Below, piece after piece: positions 27,487 to 35,983 of a stretch of DNA of 64,000 nt (the stretch's first letter is position 1; the number at the start of each line of letters is the position of its first letter). This stretch comes from Jeotgalicoccus marinus DSM 19772 (lineage in GTDB: Bacteria > Bacillota > Bacilli > Staphylococcales > Salinicoccaceae). A model generated the notes under the pieces. That model made no database searches, had not been told where the DNA came from, and was given only the letters and a program-made list of their open reading frames with translations. A program made the position numbers and the translations under genes. The DNA is taken from the NCBI RefSeq assembly GCF_000425825.1, contig NZ_AUEE01000005.1:62001-126000 (forward strand). The letters are read 5' to 3'.

Positions 27487-28559
27487 TTCTCTGCCTCCTC
27501 GATTAGCTTATCTGCGAATTCACTTGGTTGATAAGCGTGTTTAAACTGTGTCATTTTAATCGTAATTTCACTGTAATTCTCATCGATGTGTGTCAATTTA
27601 TTTTGTAGGTCGTCTAGATTTAAATCATCTTCTTCAATTACTTCTGCATAGCCATGCTTTTTAAAATGCTTGGCATTTTGGATTTGATCCCCACGACTTT
27701 GATCTAAACCAAGTGGAATTAAAACCATTGGTTTTTTAGCGAGCAGAAATTCAAAAATTGCATTTGAACCTGCTCTTGAAATTACAACATCAGAAATTGC
27801 GAGTAGATGCTTTAAATCCTCATCTGCATACTCCAGTTGAAGGTAGCGATCATGCTTCACACTGTCGTTTTTGTTTCCCTTACCCGTAAGGTGAATAATT
27901 TGATATTTGTCACACAGTGTCGACAAGTGACTCCATACAAATTCATTGATTTTCTTTGAACCAAGTGAGCCACCCATTATTAATAGAACTGGCGTTTGAC
28001 TTGTGAAATGGCTGATCTCATAGCCAGTTTCGTTATTACCAGTATTCAGTTCTGTTCTTAATACTGGTCCTAAGTATTCTGCCTTTACGTCAGTGAAATG
28101 ACGTGTTGTTTCTTCAAATGTACAGAAGACCTTAGTTGCAAATTTACTTGCAATTCTATTTGCTAATCCAGGTGTTAAGTCGGATTCATGTATATAGACA
28201 GGGACATCTTTTGCCGCTGCTGCTAAAACGACAGGGACTGAGACAAAGCCGCCCTTAGAAAAGACGAATAAGGGTTGTTCTTGTTTTAAGATTTTTTTTG
28301 CATCAGTCACACCTTTTAAAACTTTAAAGATGTCTTTAAGATTCTCAAAAGATAAATAGCGTCTTAGCTTTCCACTTGAAATTTCATGGAATGGAATATT
28401 AGTGGTGCCAATAATTTCTCTTTCTATTCCTTTTTTAGAACCGATGTAATGTGGATCTATCCCTCTTTCTATAAGTTCAGGAATAAGTAATTTATTGAGC
28501 ATAACGTGCCCGACTGTTCCACCACCAGTGAGCATTGCTTTTTTATTTGTAGAAACCAT
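27483..28559 (-). CDS. murG: MurG, lipid II synthase (358 aa)
   Basis: It transfers GlcNAc from UDP-GlcNAc to lipid I at the inner membrane face. The N-terminal glycine loop is TGGGTVGHV, and the C-terminal donor site contains the GGSLGSKKIN and SRAGSNAIFEFL motifs. The ATG at 28559 follows GGAGG with 5-base spacing; an upstream in-frame ATG at 28571 lies before that site. It is translationally coupled to the PAP2 gene. Confidence 0.95.
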   Translation of the reverse strand: MVSTNKKAMLTGGGTVGHVMLNKLLIPELIERGIDPHYIGSKKGIEREIIGTTNIPFHEISSGKLRRYLSFENLKDIFKVLKGVTDAKKILKQEQPLFVFSKGGFVSVPVVLAAAAKDVPVYIHESDLTPGLANRIASKFATKVFCTFEETTRHFTDVKAEYLGPVLRTELNTGNNETGYEISHFTSQTPVLLIMGGSLGSKKINEFVWSHLSTLCDKYQIIHLTGKGNKNDSVKHDRYLQLEYADEDLKHLLAISDVVISRAGSNAIFEFLLAKKPMVLIPLGLDQSRGDQIQNAKHFKKHGYAEVIEEDDLNLDDLQNKLTHIDENYSEITIKMTQFKHAYQPSEFADKLIEEAEK

Positions 28560-28616
28560 AAGCGCCTCCATAATACTTGTTAATCTTAACTTTAAACTAT
28601 TTAGATAAGCTCTACA

Positions 28617-28651
28617 AGAAAAATTCCGTACAAGATTATTGTACGGAATTT
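28617..28651 (-). terminator. Terminator of ctpA
   Basis: A perfect 13-bp stem (AAATTCCGTACAA / TTGTACGGAATTT) with a 5-nt loop, 5 bp past the ctpA stop, followed on the minus strand by TTCTTG. Confidence 0.8.
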
Positions 28652-28655
28652 AGTC

Positions 28656-30224
28656 TTATTCTTCTGTCTCTTCGCTATCATCTCTAAGGTTTTGTTCTTC
28701 CTCTTCAACAACAGGAATGTGTGTGGCATTATTTCTCGCTTCTTGTTCAATTTCCATAATAGACATGTCGCTATTAATGTAATCAATTAAATAGTTGAGC
28801 TGAGCATCCTCTTCTTGGATGAGTGATCTAACATCTGAAATAATACTTGTTGTTGTTTCGCCAGTTACGATACCGTCTACTGGTAAATCGTTGGCATTTT
28901 GATAGGCTTCAACCTGACTTGTAAGTTCTTCATCGAAGGTCGAATTAAATGTTGAAATATCATAGCCGAGTGCATCAAGAGCGACTTTAATAGACAAGAT
29001 TTTCTCATTTGTTTGACCTTCAGTGAACACTTCATCTTCAGTGAGCAGTTCGATTCTGTAGTGATCAGGTGTGATCAGCTCAATATCCGGTGTAATACCT
29101 TCATCTTGTACCCATGTCTTATTCGGTGTTAGCCATTTAGTATTCGTATATTTCAACATGGAATTGTCTTTAAATTCACTCGTTCTTTGTACGACACCTT
29201 TACCGAATGACGTTGTACCGACTGTTTTAATGTCGATTAAGTCAGATAGTGCACCTGTAAACACTTCTGAAGCACTTGCTGAACCTTCATTGATGAGTAC
29301 ATAGACTTCATCGAACTGCTCAGCATTCGGATTCTTTTCATTCTCTGTGAGGAGTTCTTGCTGATTACCTTGATTATCTTCAAGGTAAAGTGCAGTGGTG
29401 TCCTTATCAACGAATTGGTTAATTAGTGTCACTGCTTCGTTTAAGAGTCCACCTGGATTATAACGGAAGTCGATAACGAGTTCTTCAACCCCATCTTCTG
29501 CAGCTTGATTAAAGAACCTCTCAAACTCTTCAGTCGTGCCTTGTTGGAATCTGTTAACAGAGATGTGCCCGACACCTTCAATTTCTTCATACGTTACACT
29601 ATCAATGTGTATAGTATTACGGGTAATGGTGATATCACTTGGACTAGCTTCACCGCGTTGGATCGTTAAGGTGACATCTGTTCCCTTTTCTCCACGAATC
29701 AACTGGACAGCCTCAGTTGTTGTCATACCTTCTATTGACTCCCCATCAACTGCAAGAATCTGATCGCCTGGTTCTAGACCTGCCTCTTCAGCGGGCGACC
29801 CTCTCATTGGACTAGAAATTAAGATTTTGTTGCCTTCTTGCATGATTTCAGCGCCAATACCTTCAAAGTCACCTGTAATACTTTCTTCAAATTCTCCAGT
29901 CTCGTCGATATTCATATATTCACTATAAGGGTCATCTAAACCTTCAACCATACCTTTAATTGATGATTCAATTAGAGCATCTTGATCAACATCTTCATAA
30001 TAGTTTTCAGTTAAAGTGTCATAGACATTATATAGCTTGGCAAATTCAGTACGCGTATCAGTGCCAACGTTAACTGCGCGCTCTTGGTTATTAGACATCG
30101 CGACAGCTGTAATCACTACGCTGATTATAATCGTCGTCAGTATAATAACGATAAACCAAAAGACATTAATCTGTAGAGATTTAAGCCTATGGCCGACATT
30201 CTTTTCATTGTTTTCTTCGCTCAA
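28656..30224 (-). CDS. ctpA: C-terminal processing peptidase CtpA, S41 family (522 aa)
   Basis: A membrane-anchored serine protease. One N-terminal helix (about 22-44) is followed by a PDZ domain (about 105-185), the S41 protease domain with nucleophile Ser in EGSASASEVF and Lys in TSFGKGVVQ, and a C-terminal peptidoglycan-binding domain 1 (about 390-450). An acidic tail rich in Glu ends the protein. The start is uncertain. A GTG at 30233 merges with the AGGTG Shine-Dalgarno, while a TTG at 30224 has ideal 6-base spacing. Confidence 0.9.
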   Translation of the reverse strand: MSEENNEKNVGHRLKSLQINVFWFIVIILTTIIISVVITAVAMSNNQERAVNVGTDTRTEFAKLYNVYDTLTENYYEDVDQDALIESSIKGMVEGLDDPYSEYMNIDETGEFEESITGDFEGIGAEIMQEGNKILISSPMRGSPAEEAGLEPGDQILAVDGESIEGMTTTEAVQLIRGEKGTDVTLTIQRGEASPSDITITRNTIHIDSVTYEEIEGVGHISVNRFQQGTTEEFERFFNQAAEDGVEELVIDFRYNPGGLLNEAVTLINQFVDKDTTALYLEDNQGNQQELLTENEKNPNAEQFDEVYVLINEGSASASEVFTGALSDLIDIKTVGTTSFGKGVVQRTSEFKDNSMLKYTNTKWLTPNKTWVQDEGITPDIELITPDHYRIELLTEDEVFTEGQTNEKILSIKVALDALGYDISTFNSTFDEELTSQVEAYQNANDLPVDGIVTGETTTSIISDVRSLIQEEDAQLNYLIDYINSDMSIMEIEQEARNNATHIPVVEEEEQNLRDDSEETEE

Positions 30225-30288
30225 CTTATGCACCTAATTTCTACTACGTATATTACTCATATATTATCAGTTTCTTTCATCAAATAAA

Positions 30289-30315
30289 AGAAAGAACAGT
30301 GAAATCACTGTTCTT
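30289..30315 (-). terminator. Terminator overlapping the deoD stop
   Basis: A perfect 10-bp stem (AAGAACAGTG / CACTGTTCTT) with a 4-nt loop. The deoD stop codon lies inside the stem, followed by TCTTTTATTTG on the minus strand. Confidence 0.75.
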
Positions 30316-31021
30316 CGATAAATGGTACTGCTGCATCAAGTGCAACTTCAATCATATCGTTGAATGTTGTTTGTCTTTCCTCAGCAGTTGTTACTTCTCC
30401 AGTTATTAAGTGGTCAGAGATTGTTAAGATTGCTAACGCTCTTGCTTTGTACTCTTGAGCGATTGTAAATAAGGCTGCTGACTCCATCTCAACTGCAAGT
30501 ACACCGTAATCTGCAAGTTGTTTTGTGTCAGTCTTAGTATCATAGAATGAATCGGCAGTATAAACGTTACCTACCTTAACATCTAATCCACGCTTTTTAG
30601 CTTCATTGTAAGATGTTAATAGTAAGTCAAAGTCTGATGTTGGTGCATAAGAAACATTGTTGAAAAGTTTAGCATTTTGATAAGAATCTGTCGTTGCACT
30701 TTGGGCAATGACAACATCTCTAACTTTTACTTCTTCTTTAAGGGCACCAGCAGTACCAACACGAATTAAGTTCTTAACACCGTATTCACGCATAAGCTCG
30801 TGAATGTAAATAGATATAGATGGGACACCCATACCTGTACCTTGAACTGAAATTCTTTTACCTTTGTATGTCCCGGTATAACCGAACATGTTACGAACTT
30901 CGTTATAGCAAACAACATCTTCTAAAAATGTTTCAGCAATATACTTTGCACGTAATGGGTCACCTGGTAGTAAAATAGTGTCTGCAATATCGCCTTGTTT
31001 TGCATTAATGTGAATACTCAT
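30305..31021 (-). CDS. deoD: Purine-nucleoside phosphorylase, DeoD type (238 aa)
   Basis: It cleaves purine nucleosides with phosphate for salvage. Typical features are the N-terminal phosphate site [13 protein letters not shown], the [12 protein letters not shown] loop, and the nucleoside site around [10 protein letters not shown], followed by the acid-base Asp in [10 protein letters not shown]. Length matches hexameric DeoD enzymes. It is the last gene of a string with yozE, msrB and msrA, 12 bp after yozE. Confidence 0.95.
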   Translation of the reverse strand: MSIHINAKQGDIADTILLPGDPLRAKYIAETFLEDVVCYNEVRNMFGYTGTYKGKRISVQGTGMGVPSISIYIHELMREYGVKNLIRVGTAGALKEEVKVRDVVIAQSATTDSYQNAKLFNNVSYAPTSDFDLLLTSYNEAKKRGLDVKVGNVYTADSFYDTKTDTKQLADYGVLAVEMESAALFTIAQEYKARALAILTISDHLITGEVTTAEERQTTFNDMIEVALDAAVPFIEEQ

Positions 31022-31033
31022 CTTGTCATCTCC

Positions 31034-31255
31034 TTAAGATTTTAGCCATTCTTTATATTCAAAAAAACTTTCATCGAACGTATCTAATGATATATGAAGA
31101 TAAGGGTTCTTTTCAAGATAATCTGAAATTTCTCCGTAATCTTTTGAGTGCTTGGGAAATGATAGATCTTCTGAAATGTGTGTTGCAAGTTTACCGATGT
31201 CCGTTTTTGCACCCACTTCAGTTTTCATATATTGGTAATATGAGCGATCTTTCAT
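31034..31255 (-). CDS. yozE: YozE family protein, UPF0346 (73 aa)
   Basis: A small, acidic, helical protein. SYYQYMKT, LATHISEDLSFPKHSKDYGEISDYLE and the ending EYKEWLK match the YozE SAM-like fold family, whose function is not known. The start is immediately after the msrB stop, so translation is probably coupled. Confidence 0.87.
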   Translation of the reverse strand: MKDRSYYQYMKTEVGAKTDIGKLATHISEDLSFPKHSKDYGEISDYLEKNPYLHISLDTFDESFFEYKEWLKS

Positions 31256-31690
31256 CTATTTATTTTCTTCCAACAAATTGACAAACTCACCGTAACCTTG
31301 ACTCTCGAGCTCACTTTTTGGAATGAAATCAATTGCCGCTGAATTAATGCAGTAGCGAAGTCCACCTGTTTCCTTTGGACCGTCAGGAAAGACATGGCCT
31401 AGATGTGAATCAGAGCTCTCACTTCTCACTTCTGTACGACGCATACCAAAAGAAGTGTCTACATGTTCAGAAACATCCCCTTCATCAAGAGATTTAGAGA
31501 AGCTTGGCCAACCACATGATGAATCAAATTTATCTTTAGATGTGAATAGAGGTTTTCCACTTAACTTATCTACATAGATACCTTCTTCAAAATGCTTCCA
31601 GTATTCATTTTCAAATGGTGCTTCCGTTCCATTTTCTTTCATGACCTGACGTTCTAAGTCAGATAATTCTTCTACACTTTTTCTTGCCAT
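31256..31690 (-). CDS. msrB: Methionine-R-sulfoxide reductase (144 aa)
   Basis: It reduces the R epimer of methionine sulfoxide. The catalytic Cys is in LRYCINS and the probable resolving Cys is in DSSCGWPSF. The zinc-binding CxxC pairs of many MsrB proteins are absent (the first site reads SGKPLF), as in staphylococcal MsrB. Its start overlaps the msrA stop by one base, and it is co-transcribed with msrA. Confidence 0.95.
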   Translation of the reverse strand: MARKSVEELSDLERQVMKENGTEAPFENEYWKHFEEGIYVDKLSGKPLFTSKDKFDSSCGWPSFSKSLDEGDVSEHVDTSFGMRRTEVRSESSDSHLGHVFPDGPKETGGLRYCINSAAIDFIPKSELESQGYGEFVNLLEENK

Positions 31691-32211
31691 TATTTTTCAC
31701 CCCATATATTTTCTATAAATCCTTGGCGACCAGATCCTTTATAATACGCCTTGTAGTGACCTTGGTTTTTCTTGTAGAAGTCTTGGTGCTCCTCTTCTGC
31801 TGGATAGAAGTTTTTATAAGGTAGCACTGGCGTTTTAATTGGGCCAGGGAAAATGTTTTGTGAATCGAGTTCTTCTATGACTGCTTCTGCAGTTTCCTTT
31901 TGTGCTTGATCGTGATAGAAGATTGCTGGTCTGTACTGTGGACCTCTGTCTCCAAACTGACCGTTAGTATCAGTCGGATCAAATGTTTTAAAGAAGATTT
32001 CTAAAACTTCTTTATAAGAAATGATAGAGTCATCAAATTCAACTTGAACAGCTTCTACGTGATCTGTTGTTCCTGTTGAGATTAATTCATATGATGGATT
32101 TTCTTCTTCACCGTTAGAATAGCCTGATGTAATCTGTTTCACACCGTCCCACTGATCAAATGGTTTAACTAAACACCAGAAACATCCGCCGGCTAAAGTT
32201 GCTATTGTCAT
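31690..32211 (-). CDS. msrA: Methionine-S-sulfoxide reductase (173 aa)
   Basis: It reduces the S epimer of methionine sulfoxide; the catalytic C10 lies in GGCFWC. Other signatures are [14 protein letters not shown] and [18 protein letters not shown]. The ATG at 32211 has AGGAGG 7 bases ahead; the frame extends 18 codons further into ypmS without a ribosome site. It follows ypmS by 10 bp. Confidence 0.95.
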   Translation of the reverse strand: MTIATLAGGCFWCLVKPFDQWDGVKQITSGYSNGEEENPSYELISTGTTDHVEAVQVEFDDSIISYKEVLEIFFKTFDPTDTNGQFGDRGPQYRPAIFYHDQAQKETAEAVIEELDSQNIFPGPIKTPVLPYKNFYPAEEEHQDFYKKNQGHYKAYYKGSGRQGFIENIWGEK

Positions 32212-32221
32212 AATGTGCCTC

Positions 32222-32773
32222 CTAGAAAATGTTGTTAATTGAAAAATACCATGTGTCGGCTTCATAGTCTATTTTGTCGACTTGTAGGCTGATGCCAAAA
32301 TACTGTTCAAAGATCTTCGTATCAATGATAAGTTCTTTTTTACCATCCGCCATGGTGATCCCTTCAGGTAAATCTAAAAAGGTCTTAAGTGCAGAATATA
32401 AGGTGTCTTCACTTAAGGGTAAATCCGCTAAGTTTAAGTCTGTTAATGGAATGACAATGTTGTCGCCATCAACAATTGGTGCACCTCGAACTGATGAGCG
32501 AATGGGAATGCCTAAGACCCGAGATTCAATATTGACCGTTACCCCTGATGTGTCTATTTCAACATTAAAGTTTTCATAGGGTAGATTGTCATTGATTAGT
32601 GTTTCTATTGTTTGGTTCGGTAAGATGAATGTAAGTGCTTGAGGCGAATTTTCTGTTCCCGTCAAATCACTTTCCTCATAGTCCTGGTTAAAAAATGAGG
32701 CGACAATGACAACGATAATTAGGTTGATTAAAATTAGCGTAAAGAATAATATCATCCATAGTTTGTGCTTCAT
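32222..32773 (-). CDS. ypmS: YpmS-like membrane-anchored protein (183 aa)
   Basis: An N-terminal membrane anchor (about 5-27) is followed by an extracytoplasmic beta-rich domain typical of YpmS (DUF2140). The function is unknown. It lies 3 bp after folA, continuing the thyA-folA-ypmS-msrA-msrB order common in Bacillales. Confidence 0.82.
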   Translation of the reverse strand: MKHKLWMILFFTLILINLIIVVIVASFFNQDYEESDLTGTENSPQALTFILPNQTIETLINDNLPYENFNVEIDTSGVTVNIESRVLGIPIRSSVRGAPIVDGDNIVIPLTDLNLADLPLSEDTLYSALKTFLDLPEGITMADGKKELIIDTKIFEQYFGISLQVDKIDYEADTWYFSINNIF

Positions 32774-32776
32774 ACT

Positions 32777-33250
32777 TTACCTTCTCACAAGATGATAAAA
32801 GGTATGAGGATATATATTCTTATCATCTACTACGCCTTTTTCTTCGTCTTTAATTTCCCAATCATTCATATTATAATTCGGGAAAAATGTGTCACCGCCG
32901 AAAGTCTCATCAATGACTGTGACATACATCTCGTCAACTATATGCATGGTTTGTTCGTAGATGGTTGCTCCACCGAAGATAAATACTTTACCAGGAAGTT
33001 TTTCAATCTCATCAATGTGATGAATGATTTCAACACCATCTCTTTGATAGTTTTTATCAGAAGTTAAAACGACATTTGTCCGATTTGGTAAGGGTCTCCC
33101 TAGAGTATCGAATGTTTTTCTTCCCATGACGATAGTTTGATTGGTTGTCAGCTTCTTAACATGCTTTAGGTCATTTGGCAGTGACCAAGGCATGTCGCCA
33201 TTAAAGCCGATAACATTTTGATTAGCGTGTGCAACAATTAATGCAACCAT
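32777..33250 (-). CDS. folA: Dihydrofolate reductase (157 aa)
   Basis: It reduces dihydrofolate with NADPH, regenerating the cofactor consumed by ThyA. Active-site landmarks are the N-terminal VIGFNGDMPW, D27 in LPNDLKH, GRKTF, and FGGATIYE. Residue 98 is Tyr. In S. aureus numbering, which aligns directly here, Phe98-to-Tyr is the classic trimethoprim resistance change; see the finding. It lies 8 bp after thyA. Confidence 0.95.
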   Translation of the reverse strand: MVALIVAHANQNVIGFNGDMPWSLPNDLKHVKKLTTNQTIVMGRKTFDTLGRPLPNRTNVVLTSDKNYQRDGVEIIHHIDEIEKLPGKVFIFGGATIYEQTMHIVDEMYVTVIDETFGGDTFFPNYNMNDWEIKDEEKGVVDDKNIYPHTFYHLVRR

Positions 33251-33258
33251 AGTGCCTC

Positions 33259-34212
33259 CTAAACTGCAATCGGCGCTTTAATAGCCGGGTGCGATTGATA
33301 ATCTATAATTTCTAAGTCTTCATATTCCAAGTCAAATATTGATTTGTCAGTGTGAATGACAAGTTTTGGAGGGTCATAGCTCGTGCGTTCAAGCTGTGTA
33401 TTGACTGCTTCAAAATGATTAGAGTAGATATGGGCATCACCAATTGTGTGAACAAACTCCCCAACCTCATAACCCGTTTCACGAGCAATTAAACAAAGCA
33501 GTAAGCTATAACTGGCAATATTAAACGGTACCCCTAAAAATACATCGCCTGAGCGTTGATAGAGCTGTAAGCTTAACTTATTTTCACTGACGTAAAATTG
33601 GAAGAGTGTATGACAAGGCGGCAGTGCCATCGTGTCGATTTCAGCTGGATTCCATGCACTGACAATATGACGTCTCGAATCAGGTTTAGTTTTAATCCCC
33701 TCAATCAAATTTTTGATTTGATCGATGACGACGCCGTCTTTGCCTTCCCAATGACGCCATTGTTTACCGTAGACGTTACCTAATGTGCCGTATTTTTGGC
33801 TAAATTCATCATCGTTTAAAATACGTGCTTTAAATTTCGCCATTTCTTCATCATAAACTGCTTTAAAGTCCGGGTCTTTCAAGGATCGGTGTCCAAAGTC
33901 AGTCATATCTTCACCATGATAATCATTAGACTCTACATAATTTTTAAAGGCCCATTCATTCCAAATATTATTATTGTATTCAAGTAAATACTTGATGTTC
34001 GTATCGCCTCTTAAGAACCAGATTAGCTCTGTTGCAAGTAATTTAAAAGATACTTTCTTGGTCGTTAATAAGGGAAACCCTTCACTTAAATCAAAGCGCA
34101 TCTGATGACCGAAAATTGATTTTGTACCTGTATTTGTGCGATCATTCTTAGTCGTTCCCGCATCTAGTATGCGTTCGAGTAACTGGTGATAAGCTAGGTC
34201 AAAGGAATTCAT
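33259..34212 (-). CDS. thyA: Thymidylate synthase ThyA (317 aa)
   Basis: It methylates dUMP to dTMP using methylene-tetrahydrofolate. The catalytic Cys lies in [13 protein letters not shown]; the dUMP-binding [14 protein letters not shown] and YSLLLCLIA are typical. Length fits the long Gram-positive form. AAGGGTGG precedes the ATG. It heads the thyA-folA-ypmS-msrA-msrB-yozE-deoD string. Confidence 0.97.
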   Translation of the reverse strand: MNSFDLAYHQLLERILDAGTTKNDRTNTGTKSIFGHQMRFDLSEGFPLLTTKKVSFKLLATELIWFLRGDTNIKYLLEYNNNIWNEWAFKNYVESNDYHGEDMTDFGHRSLKDPDFKAVYDEEMAKFKARILNDDEFSQKYGTLGNVYGKQWRHWEGKDGVVIDQIKNLIEGIKTKPDSRRHIVSAWNPAEIDTMALPPCHTLFQFYVSENKLSLQLYQRSGDVFLGVPFNIASYSLLLCLIARETGYEVGEFVHTIGDAHIYSNHFEAVNTQLERTSYDPPKLVIHTDKSIFDLEYEDLEIIDYQSHPAIKAPIAV

Positions 34213-34245
34213 AAAACCACCCTTTTCTTTTATAGTTTAATTCTA

Positions 34246-34251
34246 TATAAT
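34246..34251 (+). promoter_or_regulatory. Candidate -10 box for the 23-aa peptide gene
   Basis: A perfect TATAAT lies 44 bp ahead of the small gene. The -35 region (TTTTCT at 34223-34228, 17-bp spacer) is weak. Confidence 0.4.
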
Positions 34252-34295
34252 TAATATTAATGAATGAGTAAAACAATTAGTTTGGAGTGCTGAAG

Positions 34296-34367
34296 ATGGA
34301 AATCTTATTTACAATTGGTTTATCTTTACTAGCATTATACATGATTAGTATGTGCATTTACGAATAA
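34296..34367 (+). CDS. Candidate 23-residue single-helix membrane peptide
   Basis: A 24-codon frame beginning MEILFTIGLSLLALYM and ending SMCIYE. The first 19 residues are almost entirely hydrophobic, with one Cys near the end, so a single membrane helix is expected. A good Shine-Dalgarno (TTTGGAGTG, GGAG at 34284-34287) lies 8 bases ahead, the same form used by recU. A TATAAT lies upstream and a strong palindromic terminator 17 bp downstream. It is divergent from thyA. I do not recognise a family; length would fit a regulatory membrane peptide or a type I toxin. Confidence 0.55.
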   Translation: MEILFTIGLSLLALYMISMCIYE

Positions 34368-34384
34368 GTCATTCTAAAAGTGTA

Positions 34385-34416
34385 AAAAAGGAAAGGGAAT
34401 ATTCCCTTTCCTTTTT
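34385..34416. terminator. Bidirectional terminator between the small peptide gene and brxB
   Basis: A perfect 32-bp palindrome, AAAAAGGAAAGGGAAT followed directly by its complement, so that A and T tails flank a G/C-rich core on both strands. It overlaps the brxB stop codon. Confidence 0.85.
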
Positions 34417-34855
34417 ATTTTGCACAATGTGTATCAAAAGCGTCTTTGATGTCTGTCATAATATCTTCGATAGCTCTGTTCTCTATATCTGAACGACCTA
34501 AGAAACTTACGAGTTCCTGTCCTTTAAATAAGGCCATAGATGGACTCGATGCAGGTTCATCTATATACTCTCTTAGCGTTTCAGTTGCAGGTCTTTCTTG
34601 ACCAGCGAAAACTGTTGCCAAACGGTCTGGCTTAATCGGATTTTGGCTGGCAACTGTTACTGCTGCTGGACGCGCTAAACCTGCTGCACAACCACAAACG
34701 CTATTAATCACAACAAAAGTGGTCGTATCATCAGTTGCGTCTTTCATATATTGATCTACGTCCGATGGCTCTAAGAGTTCAGTAAAATCATAGTTCGTTA
34801 GTTCTCGTCTCATCGGTTCTGCTATTTCTCTCATGTAAGCTTGATATGCATCCAT
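34415..34855 (-). CDS. brxB: Bacilliredoxin, BrxA/BrxB family (146 aa)
   Basis: It removes bacillithiol from S-bacillithiolated proteins. The defining CGC redox motif is C54-G-C56 (NSVCGCAAG), and APQ-type thioredoxin-fold context follows (SMALFKGQELVSFLGR). The ATG at 34855 has GGGAGAG ahead; the frame extends 11 codons into cvfC without a site. bshA, encoded at 55.5 kb, makes bacillithiol, so the system is functional in principle. Confidence 0.92.
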   Translation of the reverse strand: MDAYQAYMREIAEPMRRELTNYDFTELLEPSDVDQYMKDATDDTTTFVVINSVCGCAAGLARPAAVTVASQNPIKPDRLATVFAGQERPATETLREYIDEPASSPSMALFKGQELVSFLGRSDIENRAIEDIMTDIKDAFDTHCAK

Positions 34856-34857
34856 AC

Positions 34858-35664
34858 TTATCTCTCCCTGTTCTGCATTTGTTTCCACACACTGCCGAGT
34901 GCTGACTCGCCTTGTTCGATTCTCGTAATCGCCATTTCTATTTGTAATCTGACGTCATATTGAGGGTCGTTTTGGTGTGTCCTTAAAATAGGTAGACTTG
35001 ATTCATCACCGGTCTCATAGATAAACATCGCTGCACGCCAACGGATGATCGGGCTTTTGTCATTTAGGGCTTGGTACATATCATCTAGCCCTTCTTTAAA
35101 GCCTAAATCACTATAAGCATCTGCTGCCGTACGTCTAACAGGAATCGCTTTGTCTTCTATTGCTTTATTTAAATAAGGCAAGGTGTTTTTAGACTCAATC
35201 ATCGCCAAGAGGCCAACCGCCATACGACGTACTTGAAGCTTTTCATCTTCTAGCGCATAAGCTAAAAACTCATAGTCACTTTCATCTGGTGTGTCGTAGT
35301 GATTTAACATATACAGACGAGTTTTCCAGTCCGGTGCATTTTTAAAGTCATCTATTGATACTTTAAAGTATTTTTTCGGTTCTGGCTGAATTTTTGCTTG
35401 AGCCTCTTTAATTAATTGATCAAGTCGCACCATAGGGTAGAGCGCATCCATTTCTTCAGTCAACTCATCAAGGACTGCTTCGCTCGTACCATATCTGACT
35501 TGTAAATCTACCCACTTACGGCCGAAGATAATATTGTCTTCAGGAAGTGTCGCTTGTTCAACCGCCTGTGTAAATTTTTCAGATAAAGCACGACGATGTT
35601 CCTCACCATCATTTATTTTTAATTGATAAGGAATATTTTTAAACATGAGCACCTGAGCGGTCAC
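34858..35664 (-). CDS. cvfC: CvfC, C-terminal part: HEAT-repeat region (268 aa from GTG)
   Basis: It corresponds to the second part of S. aureus conserved virulence factor C (about 374 aa in one chain). It holds HEAT-like helical repeats (about 130-255), for example KLQVRRMAVGLLAMIESKNTLPYL and PVRRTAADAYSDLG, and ends ALGSVWKQM. The GTG at 35664 has no convincing ribosome site. The frame is open upstream to the slippery A7 and includes conserved sequence there (PESNFGEVTAQVLMF), so it is most likely reached by a -1 shift from the preceding frame. A fused product would be 370 aa, close to S. aureus. Confidence 0.85.
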   Translation of the reverse strand: MTAQVLMFKNIPYQLKINDGEEHRRALSEKFTQAVEQATLPEDNIIFGRKWVDLQVRYGTSEAVLDELTEEMDALYPMVRLDQLIKEAQAKIQPEPKKYFKVSIDDFKNAPDWKTRLYMLNHYDTPDESDYEFLAYALEDEKLQVRRMAVGLLAMIESKNTLPYLNKAIEDKAIPVRRTAADAYSDLGFKEGLDDMYQALNDKSPIIRWRAAMFIYETGDESSLPILRTHQNDPQYDVRLQIEMAITRIEQGESALGSVWKQMQNRER

Positions 35665-35700
35665 TTCACCAAAGTTAGACTCAGGTGTTAGGCTTTTTTT
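35650..35700 (-). promoter_or_regulatory. Candidate -1 frameshift signal in cvfC
   Basis: On the minus strand, a heptamer A-AAA-AAA in correct phase with the upstream frame (35694-35700) is followed by a 6-nt spacer that holds the frame-0 stop TAA (35688-35690). A perfect 8-bp stem CACCTGAG (35680-35687) / CTCAGGTG (35650-35657) with a 22-nt loop comes next. A -1 slip joins the two CvfC halves exactly in register. A simple one-base deletion in the A run is the alternative. Confidence 0.6.
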
Positions 35701-35969
35701 GAATCACTATCCGAGCCTTCGTTAAATACCGCTTCAATTTGTGGAATTAAAGTGTCCCAATCCACTTTAGGACTCTTATCTACTGATATGAAATCCATAG
35801 CATGAAAGACGCTCGTCACATCTTCTAATTCTAAAACACGCGCAATAAAAGCTGGCGTATCCTCTGTGATTTCTCTATACGTCGATGATTTCATATCGTC
35901 TTTCGGTTCACTTACAGTAATTTTCATAGTATTTGGACTTGGTGTTGGTTCTATTCTTACAATTTCCAT
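35688..35969 (-). CDS. cvfC: CvfC, N-terminal part: NifU N-terminal/Scaffold-like domain (93 aa)
   Basis: It opens with EIVRIEPTPSPNTMKI, typical of the NifU N-terminal-like (Nfu_N) domain that begins CvfC. Read straight, it stops at 35688 soon after an A7 run, giving 93 residues; the family protein continues for about 280 more, which are encoded in the -1 frame. GGAGG lies 8 bases before the ATG. The short form may also be a real product, since Nfu_N domains fold on their own. Confidence 0.85.
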   Translation of the reverse strand: MEIVRIEPTPSPNTMKITVSEPKDDMKSSTYREITEDTPAFIARVLELEDVTSVFHAMDFISVDKSPKVDWDTLIPQIEAVFNEGSDSDSKKA

Positions 35970-35983
35970 ATTGTTGCCTCCAT

